Part shown: positions 1 through 10,031 of the stretch, piece after piece
How positions within the stretch are numbered: the first letter of the stretch is position 1
How the letters are laid out: every line of letters starts with the position of its first letter
Source of the DNA: Chthonomonadaceae bacterium
GTDB taxonomy: Bacteria > Armatimonadota > Chthonomonadetes > Chthonomonadales > Chthonomonadaceae
NCBI GenBank assembly: GCA_025352825.1
Contig: JANXSG010000024.1
Span: 1-64,000 of the forward strand
Direction of reading: 5' to 3'
DNA: 64,000 bases
Position numbers and translations under genes: made by a program
Notes under the pieces: generated by a model
What the model was told of the DNA's origin: nothing
The model's database searches: none
Seen by the model: the letters and a program-made list of their open reading frames with translations, nothing else

Positions 1-237
1 CTCTCAAAAGATGGTAAAATGTTCGGAGGAATGATGAACATCACTACCGATATGGGGCCAATACCGCCAAACTGGTCGCCTTACTTCCAGGTGACCGATT
101 GTGACTCCTCGCTGGCAAAAGCCACTGAATTGGGCGGCAATGTATGTATGGGGCCGATGGAAGTCGAAAATACCGGCCGAATGGGCGCTGTTGCCGATCC
201 GCAAGGTGCCATGTTCAACATCATCCAGCTTAAATAA
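1..237 (+). CDS. VOC/glyoxalase-like family protein, C-terminal fragment (truncated by window start)
   Basis: Frame open from base 1; C-terminal motif 'FQVTDCDSSLAKATELGGNVCMGPMEVENTGRMGAVADPQGAMFNIIQ' typical of VOC proteins. Confidence 0.8.
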   Translation, partial: LSKDGKMFGGMMNITTDMGPIPPNWSPYFQVTDCDSSLAKATELGGNVCMGPMEVENTGRMGAVADPQGAMFNIIQLK

Positions 238-312
238 CTCGTTTTGAGCCGTACACGGAAGGAGACTGGGTTCCTGGTCTCCTTTTTTAATAAATCTCTT
301 TTAGGATATACT

Positions 313-2715
313 ATGCAGACTCTGGGAGCTCTGATCGCACTGGTATTGCTGATGATGACTGTGCAGGTTTTAGGAGCAGAAATCTATGTAAGTCCAGAAG
401 GCAGCGATTACAATCTCGGCACCCGTCTGCAGCCTCTCCAAACCATTCATGCTGCGCAGGTTGCAGCCAGACGACTTAGCGAATCTCATGAAGAGCCGGT
501 CACTGTCGTTCTCCGCAAGGGAACCTACTATTTGAATGATACGATCGTATTCACCTCCGAAGACGCCGGCACATCAGAGGCGCCAGTTACCTACACTTCC
601 GCACACGGCGAGGAGGCAGTAATCAGCGGAGGCAGCAAATTTCATTTAAATTGGGAATTATACAAAGATAAAATTTTGAAGGCCAAAGTCCCCGATAATT
701 TCACTACCGATCAGCTATTTGTAAATGGTGGGAAACAGATACTTGCACGCTACCCCGACTACGATCCCAATCAGCGCATTCTTAATGGTTACGCAAAAGA
801 CAGTATAAGTAGAGAGCGAGCATCTAGATGGGCAGATCCCCGCGGCGGATATATTCATGCAATGCACGCCTACATGTGGGGTGATTTCCACTATCGCATC
901 ACCGGCAAAAAAGATGACGGGACACTGGAGTACGAAGGCGGCTGGCAGAATAATCGCCGCATGGGAATGCACGATGAGTACCACTTTGTCGAGAACATTT
1001 TTGAAGAATTGGATTCCCCTGGCGAATGGTTTCTGGAGGTGCATTCACATACGCTCTACTACTATCCACCCGAAGGTATCGATCTCAAAAGTGCTTTTGT
1101 TGAGAGTGTGCGCTTAACCAAACTCATAGATTTTCGGGGCAGCCAGGCACGTCCCATACAGCACCTTCATCTTAGAGGGATCACTTTTCGCCATGCTGCG
1201 AAAACCTTTATGGAGAATAGAGAACCATTGCTGCGGAGCGATTGGACTATCTTTCGCGGTGGTGCGGTGGAATTTACCGGGACTGAGGACTGCAGCCTTG
1301 ACGACTGTTTTCTGGATCGACTTGGCGGGAATGCGGTTTTCGTCAATGGTTATAACCGTCGATTGAATATTGAGCGATGCCACATCTTTGAGGCCGGAGC
1401 CAATGGAATAGCTTTTGTGGGTGATCCAAAAGCAGTCCGCTCCCCGCTATTCGAGTACAATCAGCGACAAAGCCTGCATGATATAGATAGACAGCCTGGT
1501 CCGCAGACAGGCGACTTTCCCAGAGACTGTCTTGTAGATAACTGCCTCATCCACCGAACCGGACGAGTAGAGAAACAGACGGCTCCTATTCAGATTGCCA
1601 TGTCGAAAGGTATTAAGGTACGTCACTGTTCCCTCTACGACGTTCCGCGTGCAGGTATCAATATTGGAGACGGATGCTGGGGTGGGCATGTTATCGAATT
1701 CTGCGATATATTCGATACAGTTCTCGAAACGGGCGATCACGGTTCATTCAATTCGTGGGGACGAGATCGATACTGGGGTTTGAAAGATGTCAATCTCGAT
1801 GAGCTCGCCAAATCCGGAATGCATGATCTCCCGCTGTTGGATAATACTGCAACCACCATCCTCCGCAATAACCGATGGCGATGCGATCACGGCTGGGATA
1901 TTGATCTGGATGATGGCTCTTCTAACTATTATATTTATAAGAATCTATGCTTGAACGGCGGCATCAAACTCCGCGAGGGTTTCTATCGAAAATGTTCGAA
2001 CAATATTATGGTGAACAACTCTTTTCACCCGCATGTCTGGTTCAAGGACAGCGAGGATATCTTTCGAAACAACATCGTGTTCGGCCCATATCAGCCGATC
2101 CAAGTCGCCACACCCTGGGGAGCGAAGTGTGATGACAACCTTTTTCACCAGCCTGGGATAATGAATTCCACTCCTGCATCTAAACTGCAAAGCCAGAGCG
2201 GGCGGGACGAATACTCCCTAATGGAGGATGCCCAATTTATCGATCCAAAACATGGCGACTACCGAGTCGCTCCAAATTCTCCGGCCATTCATCTTGGTTT
2301 TCAAAACTTTCCGATGGATCAGTTCGGTGTTCAAACACCATCGCTGCGCGCAATTGCGAGGACTCCGCTTTTGCCAGGAAGCGTTGATATCGAAATTCCT
2401 GGAACTACCAGTGGACGCAAAGCAGCAATGACGGTCTGGCTGGGAGCAAAGCTGAAAGATGTCTCTGGGCCAGGCGAGGTTTCGGCGGCAGGACTTCCAG
2501 GTGAGATCGGCGTATTAGTGATGGAGGTTCATTCTGGAACAATAGCCGAATCTGTAGGTCTCAAACAGGGTGACGTAATCAGATTCATTGATGGAAAAAC
2601 CGTGATTTCTGTTGCTGATTTACTCAAAATTACAACCAAGAATTCTCGTTCCAAATCAAAAGTTCAGATTTGGCGATCTCAAAAAATGATTGAATTACAG
2701 GTTGACTTGGATTAA
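313..2715 (+). CDS. Secreted right-handed parallel beta-helix repeat protein with C-terminal PDZ domain
   Basis: Signal peptide MQTLGALIALVLLMMTVQVLGAE; beta-helix style region; C-terminal 'GVLVMEVHSGTIAESVGLKQGDVIRFIDGKTVISVADL' is PDZ-like. ORF track starts at 244; 313 preferred from the signal peptide. Confidence 0.75.
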   Translation: MQTLGALIALVLLMMTVQVLGAEIYVSPEGSDYNLGTRLQPLQTIHAAQVAARRLSESHEEPVTVVLRKGTYYLNDTIVFTSEDAGTSEAPVTYTSAHGEEAVISGGSKFHLNWELYKDKILKAKVPDNFTTDQLFVNGGKQILARYPDYDPNQRILNGYAKDSISRERASRWADPRGGYIHAMHAYMWGDFHYRITGKKDDGTLEYEGGWQNNRRMGMHDEYHFVENIFEELDSPGEWFLEVHSHTLYYYPPEGIDLKSAFVESVRLTKLIDFRGSQARPIQHLHLRGITFRHAAKTFMENREPLLRSDWTIFRGGAVEFTGTEDCSLDDCFLDRLGGNAVFVNGYNRRLNIERCHIFEAGANGIAFVGDPKAVRSPLFEYNQRQSLHDIDRQPGPQTGDFPRDCLVDNCLIHRTGRVEKQTAPIQIAMSKGIKVRHCSLYDVPRAGINIGDGCWGGHVIEFCDIFDTVLETGDHGSFNSWGRDRYWGLKDVNLDELAKSGMHDLPLLDNTATTILRNNRWRCDHGWDIDLDDGSSNYYIYKNLCLNGGIKLREGFYRKCSNNIMVNNSFHPHVWFKDSEDIFRNNIVFGPYQPIQVATPWGAKCDDNLFHQPGIMNSTPASKLQSQSGRDEYSLMEDAQFIDPKHGDYRVAPNSPAIHLGFQNFPMDQFGVQTPSLRAIARTPLLPGSVDIEIPGTTSGRKAAMTVWLGAKLKDVSGPGEVSAAGLPGEIGVLVMEVHSGTIAESVGLKQGDVIRFIDGKTVISVADLLKITTKNSRSKSKVQIWRSQKMIELQVDLD

Positions 2716-2755
2716 TGATGATCTCATATAGTTTCTTTTCAGACTGCGGCCACCT

Positions 2756-4066
2756 ATGACCGAGCAAGCCACCGTACCGCCGCGTCACTCTTTTCCATTG
2801 GCGCTGCAAGTAGTGATAGGCGCAATTTTAGGCGCAGTCATGGGCGTGATCTTCGGGCAGAAACGCTATCTGTTCGGGCTGGGTAATAGTGATATCGGCC
2901 AGCTTGGCCTGCTGATCATACGGGCGTTAAAAGCAATCGCGGCTCCGCTTATTCTATTCGCTATCCTCGACTCCCTCGCCAGTACGCATATCCCCGCTCG
3001 CAGCGCCGGCAGACTGATCGGTATTTGCCTGCTCAATGTAACGGTTGCGATGGTTATCGGCCTGACAATCATGAACTCCTTACATCCGGGAACACAATGG
3101 CTGGGCAAGCTGAAGCCTCTCACATCTCGGGTAAATATAACAAGTCCAAAATCCGATCCCGCCTCCCAAACTCGCAAACCAACTCTAGAACCCCTGAAAA
3201 ACATCGATCTCTACATCCCAAAGAGCTTGATTGAACCGTTCATCGACAACCAGATCATATCGATTGTTCTTGTCGGGCTTTTGGGAGGAGTAGCTATTCG
3301 CCGTGTGAAGCTAAAGCAAGAGATGACCGGAGAGACCAGTGTAAAATCAGTAATGCTGTTTGTCGAAGGTATTTATCATGTCCTCATCCAAATGCTCACC
3401 ATGGTGGTACGGGCAGTTCCGTTTGCGGTATTTTGTGTGGTCGCGAAGGTAGTCGGCGAGTTCGGCCTGAGAGTTTTTAGCATATTGTGGCTGTTCCTGA
3501 CTGTCATGCTGCTGGGTCTCGCCATACACTCGCTCCTCTACTATCCATTCATGGCGTGGTTCATCGGCAAAAAGAGTCCCCGGTTCTATTTCGGATCCGG
3601 TGGAGAAGCGATGATCACGGCGTTTTCGATCAATAGCAGTCTGGCAACAATCCCCGTAACACTGAACTGTTTACGTAAAATGGAAGTTTCCGAGACTTCC
3701 GCACGACTCGCTGTATGTGTTGGCACCAACCTCAATCATGATGGAATCACCTTATACGAAGCAATGGCAGCATTATTTCTAGCGCAGGCTACGGGCTTTC
3801 ATCTCAATATTGGGCAACAGTTAACGGTGGTGCTCTCATCGATCATGGCGGGATGGGGAGTGGCGGGGGTTCCAGAAGCCGGGCTCGTGATGCTTCCTCT
3901 CGTGCTGGGAGCAGCGAGACTGCCCGAGGCCGCCATAGTTCAGTGGCTGCCTATTCTTCTGGCGGTAGACTGGATTATCGCTCGCTGTCGCTCCAGCGTG
4001 AATGTAATGAACGAAATGATGGTTGCGACGGTTTTGGATCGTGGTGCAAGTAATGAATTCGTATAG
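2756..4066 (+). CDS. Dicarboxylate/amino acid:cation symporter (SDF/DAACS family)
   Basis: Multi-TM; 'MITAFSINSSLATIPVTLNCL' and 'NLNHDGITLYEAMAALFLAQATG' motifs of the SDF family. Confidence 0.85.
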   Translation: MTEQATVPPRHSFPLALQVVIGAILGAVMGVIFGQKRYLFGLGNSDIGQLGLLIIRALKAIAAPLILFAILDSLASTHIPARSAGRLIGICLLNVTVAMVIGLTIMNSLHPGTQWLGKLKPLTSRVNITSPKSDPASQTRKPTLEPLKNIDLYIPKSLIEPFIDNQIISIVLVGLLGGVAIRRVKLKQEMTGETSVKSVMLFVEGIYHVLIQMLTMVVRAVPFAVFCVVAKVVGEFGLRVFSILWLFLTVMLLGLAIHSLLYYPFMAWFIGKKSPRFYFGSGGEAMITAFSINSSLATIPVTLNCLRKMEVSETSARLAVCVGTNLNHDGITLYEAMAALFLAQATGFHLNIGQQLTVVLSSIMAGWGVAGVPEAGLVMLPLVLGAARLPEAAIVQWLPILLAVDWIIARCRSSVNVMNEMMVATVLDRGASNEFV

Positions 4067-4187
4067 TTACTAAAAATGCTGCACACCAGTATACTTTAGC
4101 TACGCGATATTTGATTGCTTTTAATTTTTAACTTCCTGAAGTTTATTGTCCATAGTTGAAAATAGAAACATATAATGGTGAAAATAG

Positions 4188-4388
4188 ATGAAGATCGAAA
4201 TCGAACAAGAAGAAGATGGCCGGTGGATTGCTGAGGTGAAAGAATTACCTGGTGCTATCGCCTACGGAAATACTCGTGATGAAGCGATTAGATTTGTACA
4301 AGCTCTCACCCTCCGAGTGATTGCAGATAGGTTGGAACAGGGAGAATCCACCCCCATAATAGTCGGTATGTTCCAGGTTGCAGCATGA
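4188..4388 (+). CDS. hicB: HicB-family antitoxin-like protein
   Basis: 'IEQEEDGRWIAEVKELPGAIAYGNTRDEAIRFVQALTLRVIADRLEQGE' is a HicB-like partial RNase H fold. Confidence 0.8.
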   Translation: MKIEIEQEEDGRWIAEVKELPGAIAYGNTRDEAIRFVQALTLRVIADRLEQGESTPIIVGMFQVAA

Positions 4389-4599
4389 GCCAATGGCCTT
4401 CTTGCAAATCCCAATGCGTATTGGCTGAATTATACAAATTGGTTGGAGTATCAAACGGGAATCTGCTGGTTCGCACAAGGTGATAATGAGGGAGGGAGGG
4501 TCCGATTACGTCTTTGCGTTTCAAGAAAATGATGAAATCGGACCACGAATGATGGCAAGGATTGCCAAAGGCACAGGGCTAAAACCTGATGATGTATAG
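4385..4599 (+). pseudogene. hicA: HicA-family mRNA interferase toxin, disrupted by a 1-nt frameshift near 4436-4438
   Basis: ATGA overlap with hicB; frame 1 MSQWPSCKSQCVLAELYK, then shifted frame IGWSIKRESAGSHKVIMREGGSDYVFAFQENDEIGPRMMARIAKGTGLKPDDV*; adding one A at the AAA run restores a 71-aa HicA. Confidence 0.85.
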
Positions 4600-4611
4600 G
4601 GTGAGTAATGA

Positions 4612-6036
4612 TTATTTTGTTAAACTCTGAGTTGCTTGTGCCGTCGTAAGGCCACCCAGCCTTGATTTCAGGAACTGGATCGCTTTCTGAAGTTGAAGAT
4701 CGTTGACTTTGTCCTTGAAATCTTCCACTTTCCATTTTGGTGATTGCTTTATTTCGATATCGGGTACTATTCCTCCAGTACCAGGAACACGTACGCCATC
4801 TTCATCGTGCTGGAAGTTGATGTCCTTGTGTTTTGGTGGAAAATAAAGGGCCGTTGTCAGGCGCAGAGCAGAACCATCGTCAAGTGGAAAAAGAGTTTGA
4901 ACTTTGCCTTTACCGAATGTCCGCTCCCCGATCAGCGTGCCCACACCATAATCTTTGATTGCCCCGGACACAATCTCAGAAGCGGAAGCGCTGCCATCAT
5001 TCACAAGAACGACCAGCGGAACTGCTACATGAGTCTGCATATCCATGAGATTTCGCACCTGCTCCTGCCCATTGCCTTCATGAATGAATACCACCACATT
5101 GTTGAGATTTACGTTCTGATCTTTGGGAATAAACAAGCTGGCAACCTGGATAGCGACTTCCAGAAGTCCTCCGGGATTGTATCGCAGATCGAGGACTAAC
5201 CCCTTCACATTCTGCCGCGCCAGATCTTCGTATGCGCGCTCAAGTTGATCGACACTCTTCTCGTTGAACTCTTTTAGAACAATGTGGCCGATTTTGCTCT
5301 GTTTATCTTCCATCCAGTGCTGAACGACTGCGGGTTCAACAAGTGCACGAGTAATCGAAAACGACATCTCTTTCTTGCCGCGTAAAATACCAATTAAAAC
5401 CTTAGTTCCGCGTTTTCCCTTGATCAGATGAACGACAGAGTTAATATCTTTGCCTTTAATTGACTGGCCATCAACACGAACTACCACATCTTCTGGAATA
5501 AGGCCAGCCTTCTCTGCAGGGCCGCCTTCGATTGGACGCGCAATCTTCGTGAATGCTCCTGCCTGCTCTAGTAGAGCCCCAATTCCTTCGAAATCACCCC
5601 GCGTGGTGGCGTGGAATTGTGACCACTCATCAGGATCGAGAAAACTTGTGAATTGATCATGCAGGCTGGCCAGTAGGCCACGAATTCCCTCGTAGGTGAG
5701 GGTACGCTCTTTTTTAATATCTATCGGAGCGCCGTAGTAGTCCTTCTTCAATAACATAAGAGCAGACTTATAGTCCGCGACCGGATCATCTACATCACCA
5801 GAAACGGATACTGCAGCGCTCCCACTATCCTGCGACGAGGCAGCTAAAATGTGTTCCAGCCTGGTAAGCTGTGCATCAGTGAACTGGACAGACCTGGAAA
5901 CAGTGCGATTGTGAGTTGGCCATATTGCGCCGCTGCCATATCCCACGAGCACAGACATTATCACCAGCCCAAAAATAACGGGCAGAACAAGCATTCTTGA
6001 TCGCATATTGCGTACCCTATCCTGTCTATTAATCAT
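4612..6036 (-). CDS. S41 family C-terminal processing peptidase with PDZ domain
   Basis: PDZ plus intact 'NDGSASASEIVSGAIKDYGVGTLIGERTFGKGKVQ' with catalytic Ser and Lys. Confidence 0.92.
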   Translation of the reverse strand: MINRQDRVRNMRSRMLVLPVIFGLVIMSVLVGYGSGAIWPTHNRTVSRSVQFTDAQLTRLEHILAASSQDSGSAAVSVSGDVDDPVADYKSALMLLKKDYYGAPIDIKKERTLTYEGIRGLLASLHDQFTSFLDPDEWSQFHATTRGDFEGIGALLEQAGAFTKIARPIEGGPAEKAGLIPEDVVVRVDGQSIKGKDINSVVHLIKGKRGTKVLIGILRGKKEMSFSITRALVEPAVVQHWMEDKQSKIGHIVLKEFNEKSVDQLERAYEDLARQNVKGLVLDLRYNPGGLLEVAIQVASLFIPKDQNVNLNNVVVFIHEGNGQEQVRNLMDMQTHVAVPLVVLVNDGSASASEIVSGAIKDYGVGTLIGERTFGKGKVQTLFPLDDGSALRLTTALYFPPKHKDINFQHDEDGVRVPGTGGIVPDIEIKQSPKWKVEDFKDKVNDLQLQKAIQFLKSRLGGLTTAQATQSLTK

Positions 6037-6095
6037 AAATGGAACCTCAATCTGATCTCTTTGCAGACTGTTGGACTATGAGAGTAACACTAACT

Positions 6096-7511
6096 TTAAC
6101 CACCGAGAACTGAAAGTGCCTTTTGAACTGCTAGATCACCAGGCATTTCTGGTACCATCAAATCAGGCTGAAGCCCTTTTTCCAAATCGATACCCGCCGA
6201 TGTGAACATCTTCGCATGGGCTAACTCAACTCCCGAACCATTCTTTAACAGTGTGAACAACTGCAGAATCGAATCGCCAAAAGTATGATTTCCGATTATC
6301 GTAGCTCTTCCCACATCATGAAGCGCTGAAGCTACCAGCTCGGAAATATTCGCAGTCCCATGATCTACAAGAACAATCAGAGGGAGGTTCAGAGCAGTTC
6401 GCGAACTTTTGACCACGAGTGGCTCTTTGACATTTGGCCGATGTTCGATTGTTGCAACATTACCGCCTTTAGAGAGTGCTCCTATCAATTTCATGGCAGA
6501 GTCGTAGCCATCAATACCTAGCTTAGGATCGGCGCGCTCACCGCCAGGATTCGACCGTAAATCCAAGATTAGCCCTTTCAAATCAGAAGGGAATTTCTTG
6601 ATCACTTCCTGAAACTCTTCGGTTGCTTTTGGATTGAACTGTCGTATCTTCAACATCCCAACTCTGTTTTTGACAATCTGGAAATCCACAGGATCTACGA
6701 TGGTTTCACTTGTTACTATGTCGGTTTTGAATGAAGCAGGCTGTCCAGGACGCTCTACCGTAAGGCTCAAGGTTTTTCCAGTCCCAGATACGAGGTACGG
6801 CAAAGCCTTTCCGAGGGTATACCCTTTTACAAACTTCGTTTGAAGCTTGTTAAATTCGGTATTCAGCTCCGCATCTGGCAGATGTTTCTTTTCCAATCTA
6901 ATGAGATCGACACGTGGAGAATAAGCGATGATCCAGTGGCCATTTACTTCCGTAATGCGATCACCAGATTTTAGACCTGCTCTTTCGGCGGGGCTGCCGG
7001 GCATTACATCGAGTATCGTTAGTTGATGATACTCCACATCTTCTTTGAGCGCCTTTATTACAACTAATTTAGCGCCAATACCTTCGAAATGACCCTTGAG
7101 CTCACTTTGTATCGATTTACATAGCTCTGGCTCCAAGAAAGTGGTTCTGAGATCACCGAGAGAAGCGAACATTCGCCCTAAAGCTCCATCACTTAACTTC
7201 TGATTGCTATCGACGTTTGCAGCGACATACTCTCGCTGTACGTGCTCCAACACTACTTCAAAAACTTCGTCAGGTGGAATTTTGGAAGCAGTATCATGTG
7301 TTATCGCAGGATCACTCTCACCAGATGGACCACTTGCGCTTGCTGAAAGCATTTTAGAAAGATCACGCAGGCCATGCCGGCGGAATGGAGCCGAAGAGCC
7401 CATCGAACGCCCCCAGACATACCCTCCTGTTATAGCAACTAGACAGATTATAAATAATAAAAATCTCTTGAACGATCTATCCAAAATACGGCCTCCAGAA
7501 CAAGAAAACAT
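6096..7511 (-). CDS. S41-peptidase-like protein, predicted catalytically inactive (pseudo-protease)
   Basis: PDZ and S41 scaffold, but 'DHGTANISELVASALHDVGRATIIGNHTFGDSILQLF' lacks the catalytic Ser and Lys. Confidence 0.85.
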   Translation of the reverse strand: MFSCSGGRILDRSFKRFLLFIICLVAITGGYVWGRSMGSSAPFRRHGLRDLSKMLSASASGPSGESDPAITHDTASKIPPDEVFEVVLEHVQREYVAANVDSNQKLSDGALGRMFASLGDLRTTFLEPELCKSIQSELKGHFEGIGAKLVVIKALKEDVEYHQLTILDVMPGSPAERAGLKSGDRITEVNGHWIIAYSPRVDLIRLEKKHLPDAELNTEFNKLQTKFVKGYTLGKALPYLVSGTGKTLSLTVERPGQPASFKTDIVTSETIVDPVDFQIVKNRVGMLKIRQFNPKATEEFQEVIKKFPSDLKGLILDLRSNPGGERADPKLGIDGYDSAMKLIGALSKGGNVATIEHRPNVKEPLVVKSSRTALNLPLIVLVDHGTANISELVASALHDVGRATIIGNHTFGDSILQLFTLLKNGSGVELAHAKMFTSAGIDLEKGLQPDLMVPEMPGDLAVQKALSVLGG

Positions 7512-7737
7512 TGGGCTGCTTAGAATATATACAAAACTACTATGGATTGTATGGGTGGCGGTGTGGAATTTGAAACGAATATGCCATATTGCATTATACT
7601 AGCAGACCTGCAGTATGTCAACAAATAGCTTGTGTTATATTGCCACATAATAGGTTATCGGGTGATTAATATCATATCCGAAGGATTAATTCCTATGTTT
7701 ACATAACGATTCTGTGCGCAGGGAAGTTCCTGCTGAC

Positions 7738-9099
7738 TTACTCAGGTAAAGGTTTACCTTTAGTTTCAGGAGCAAATATCAGTCCGATCAAACCTATTAG
7801 ATAGACGCTTGCCACCACACTGGTAGCCATACGGAATCCAAAGCCGGGTCGTGTTGAATCTTCAAAATGAAGAGCTAGTTTTCCTAGAGCGAACGGAGCA
7901 AATGCAGCAAAAATACGAGCACAGTTATAGCAGAACCCGCATCCAGTCGCTCGAAGCCGTGTGGGATAAAGCTCTGGGAAGTATATGGTGTAAGCTGAGA
8001 ATGGCCCCAGTAAGCAAAATCCAAGAATTGGCGCCCACGCCAGCAGCGAGTTAAAACTATTTGCCATCCAGAACATACCTTGGATTGCTCCGTATGATAG
8101 CAAGAAAAATATCAAGAGAGCTGTACGTCTATTGGTTCGTTCGGAAAATCCTGCATAGGCAATCATGCCGAAGAATGCACCTACCTGCTGCGCCATAAAT
8201 ACATAGCTTTTATACTGCATTAATAGCTTCGCGCTCAAATGAAGTGGTTTCAGAGCTACATTTGTAAGTTCCGGCGTCCAGAATCCCACTCCCCAGAGTC
8301 CGCCCACTCCAGCCGTCGCTAGAAGTACTCCTGCAATAGTGTTCCTGCGAAGTACAGGCTCTGTAAAAAGACTCAGCATGGACCCCATTGAGCCCGCGTC
8401 TGTGTTCTTCGAAATCCTTTCTCTGGTGCTAGTCCAAACTTCAGGCTCTTTTACACTTCGACGTATGACAACAACCAAAAGCGCAGGAAGAGCGCCTATG
8501 AAAAAGGCATATCGCCAGGTCTCTTGAGACAAATTTAGGCTGCTAAGCGTGAGCGTAACAACAGCTGCCAGAATATTTCCCACAGCCGATAGTGCCTGTA
8601 ACGTACCGAGCGCCATCGCTCGAGATCTCTGTGGAAAGACTTCGGCAACCAGGGAAGCGCCTGCCGCCCATTCACCACCCACGCCAAGTGCGGTGAGAAA
8701 TCGAAACAGCCCAAATGTCCAAACGGTATGAGTTAAGCCACTAAGACCAGTGAAAATCGCATAAATTAAAATAGTAATGACCATCGTTTTGGTACGGCCG
8801 ATCCTATCGCCCATCACACCGAATATGAACCCGCCTGCTGCCCACCCTAGAAGAAAAAGAGATGTCATCCAGCCACTGACACTTGTAATGGCATTTTTCT
8901 GTAGCGGACTTAGTAAATCGGGAGAGATTCCGTGGTAGAGGAGACTGGCAACGGCAGGCTGACGGACAAGAGTGAAGATATTCTGATCCATCGCATCGAA
9001 TAGCCATCCCAATGCTGCAATTCCCAGCACCAGAAAATGATATCTAGAAAGACCCTGATACCATCTCAATTTTGATTCAGTATTAGTGAACTCTGTCAT
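7738..9099 (-). CDS. MFS transporter
   Basis: 12-TM pattern; 'GVMGDRIGRTKTM' and 'FPELYPTRLRATGCGFCYN' motifs of the sugar/aromatic acid MFS group. Confidence 0.88.
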   Translation of the reverse strand: MTEFTNTESKLRWYQGLSRYHFLVLGIAALGWLFDAMDQNIFTLVRQPAVASLLYHGISPDLLSPLQKNAITSVSGWMTSLFLLGWAAGGFIFGVMGDRIGRTKTMVITILIYAIFTGLSGLTHTVWTFGLFRFLTALGVGGEWAAGASLVAEVFPQRSRAMALGTLQALSAVGNILAAVVTLTLSSLNLSQETWRYAFFIGALPALLVVVIRRSVKEPEVWTSTRERISKNTDAGSMGSMLSLFTEPVLRRNTIAGVLLATAGVGGLWGVGFWTPELTNVALKPLHLSAKLLMQYKSYVFMAQQVGAFFGMIAYAGFSERTNRRTALLIFFLLSYGAIQGMFWMANSFNSLLAWAPILGFCLLGPFSAYTIYFPELYPTRLRATGCGFCYNCARIFAAFAPFALGKLALHFEDSTRPGFGFRMATSVVASVYLIGLIGLIFAPETKGKPLPE

Positions 9100-9905
9100 T
9101 AGGCGCTTTTCACTTCACTCTGTAGGCGTTTTGAATAGCTTCGGCCTGTGATTCTGGAAAATAGCCCAGGTACCAGCGTCTCCAGAATAAATGCTAAATG
9201 TACCGGAGCAAATGGAAGCACTTCAGCTATTCTTCCAGGGTTAGCGGCACAATGCACAATACTGCGAGCGACCGTATCTGTCGTTATGACGAGACCACCG
9301 GGTCGATATTTCTGCCCTTTTAAATTGTCAAAAAACTGCGTTCTTACAGAAATGGGAAGTACTTCACTCACATGGACATGGTGTGCTCGGGCTTCTATTC
9401 GCATAGATTGAGTGAAAGTATGAACAGCCCCTTTAGTTGCTGAATACGCGCTGACACCGGGGAGCCCCATACGGGCAGCGCCGGAAGAGACATTTATGAT
9501 GTGGCCGCATTTTCGCGCGGACATAGAGGCAAGCGCCTGAGTAGAAAGACTGATAAGGGAGAATAGGTTTACTTCAAATAGAAAGCGCAGATCTTTTTCT
9601 TTGGTTTCTAAAATCGTCGCTCCAAGTCCAACTCCTGCGTTATTTACAAGGATATCTATCGGACCATGAAGCTGCTCTATATTCGATATAAGTCCTTCTA
9701 CAATATCACGCTTCGAGAGATCGGCTGTTACGGGAATGGCGCCGCCTCCCGCTGAGATGATTGATTCAGAAACACTTTTTAACGCCTCCTTTTGTTCGGA
9801 AAGTAAAATTACGAAGGCTCCCACGGAAGCAAATTGCCTGGCCGTTGCTTCTCCAATTCCGGATGAAGCCCCTGTAACGAGCACACGCTTGGTTTTCAAA
9901 TCCAT
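9099..9905 (-). CDS. SDR family NAD(P)-dependent oxidoreductase
   Basis: TGASSGIGEATA, NNAGVG, YSATKGA motifs. Confidence 0.93.
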   Translation of the reverse strand: MDLKTKRVLVTGASSGIGEATARQFASVGAFVILLSEQKEALKSVSESIISAGGGAIPVTADLSKRDIVEGLISNIEQLHGPIDILVNNAGVGLGATILETKEKDLRFLFEVNLFSLISLSTQALASMSARKCGHIINVSSGAARMGLPGVSAYSATKGAVHTFTQSMRIEARAHHVHVSEVLPISVRTQFFDNLKGQKYRPGGLVITTDTVARSIVHCAANPGRIAEVLPFAPVHLAFILETLVPGLFSRITGRSYSKRLQSEVKSA

Positions 9906-10031
9906 TCTTTCTCCATATTAATTGTTGCCTAAAATATGAAACCTGTGATAATGCTCGAACGTAAAATGAGTTAAGAACAAAAAATCCGGCCTGAAAAGTC
10001 TGGCCGGGCATTATCAAAAAAGGGAGCCGTC

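Noticed and set aside
4430-4445. Programmed -1 ribosomal frameshift expressing HicA
   Set aside because: No convincing X_XXY_YYZ slippery heptamer at TTA TAC AAA TTG; mutation or sequencing indel is simpler, though not excluded
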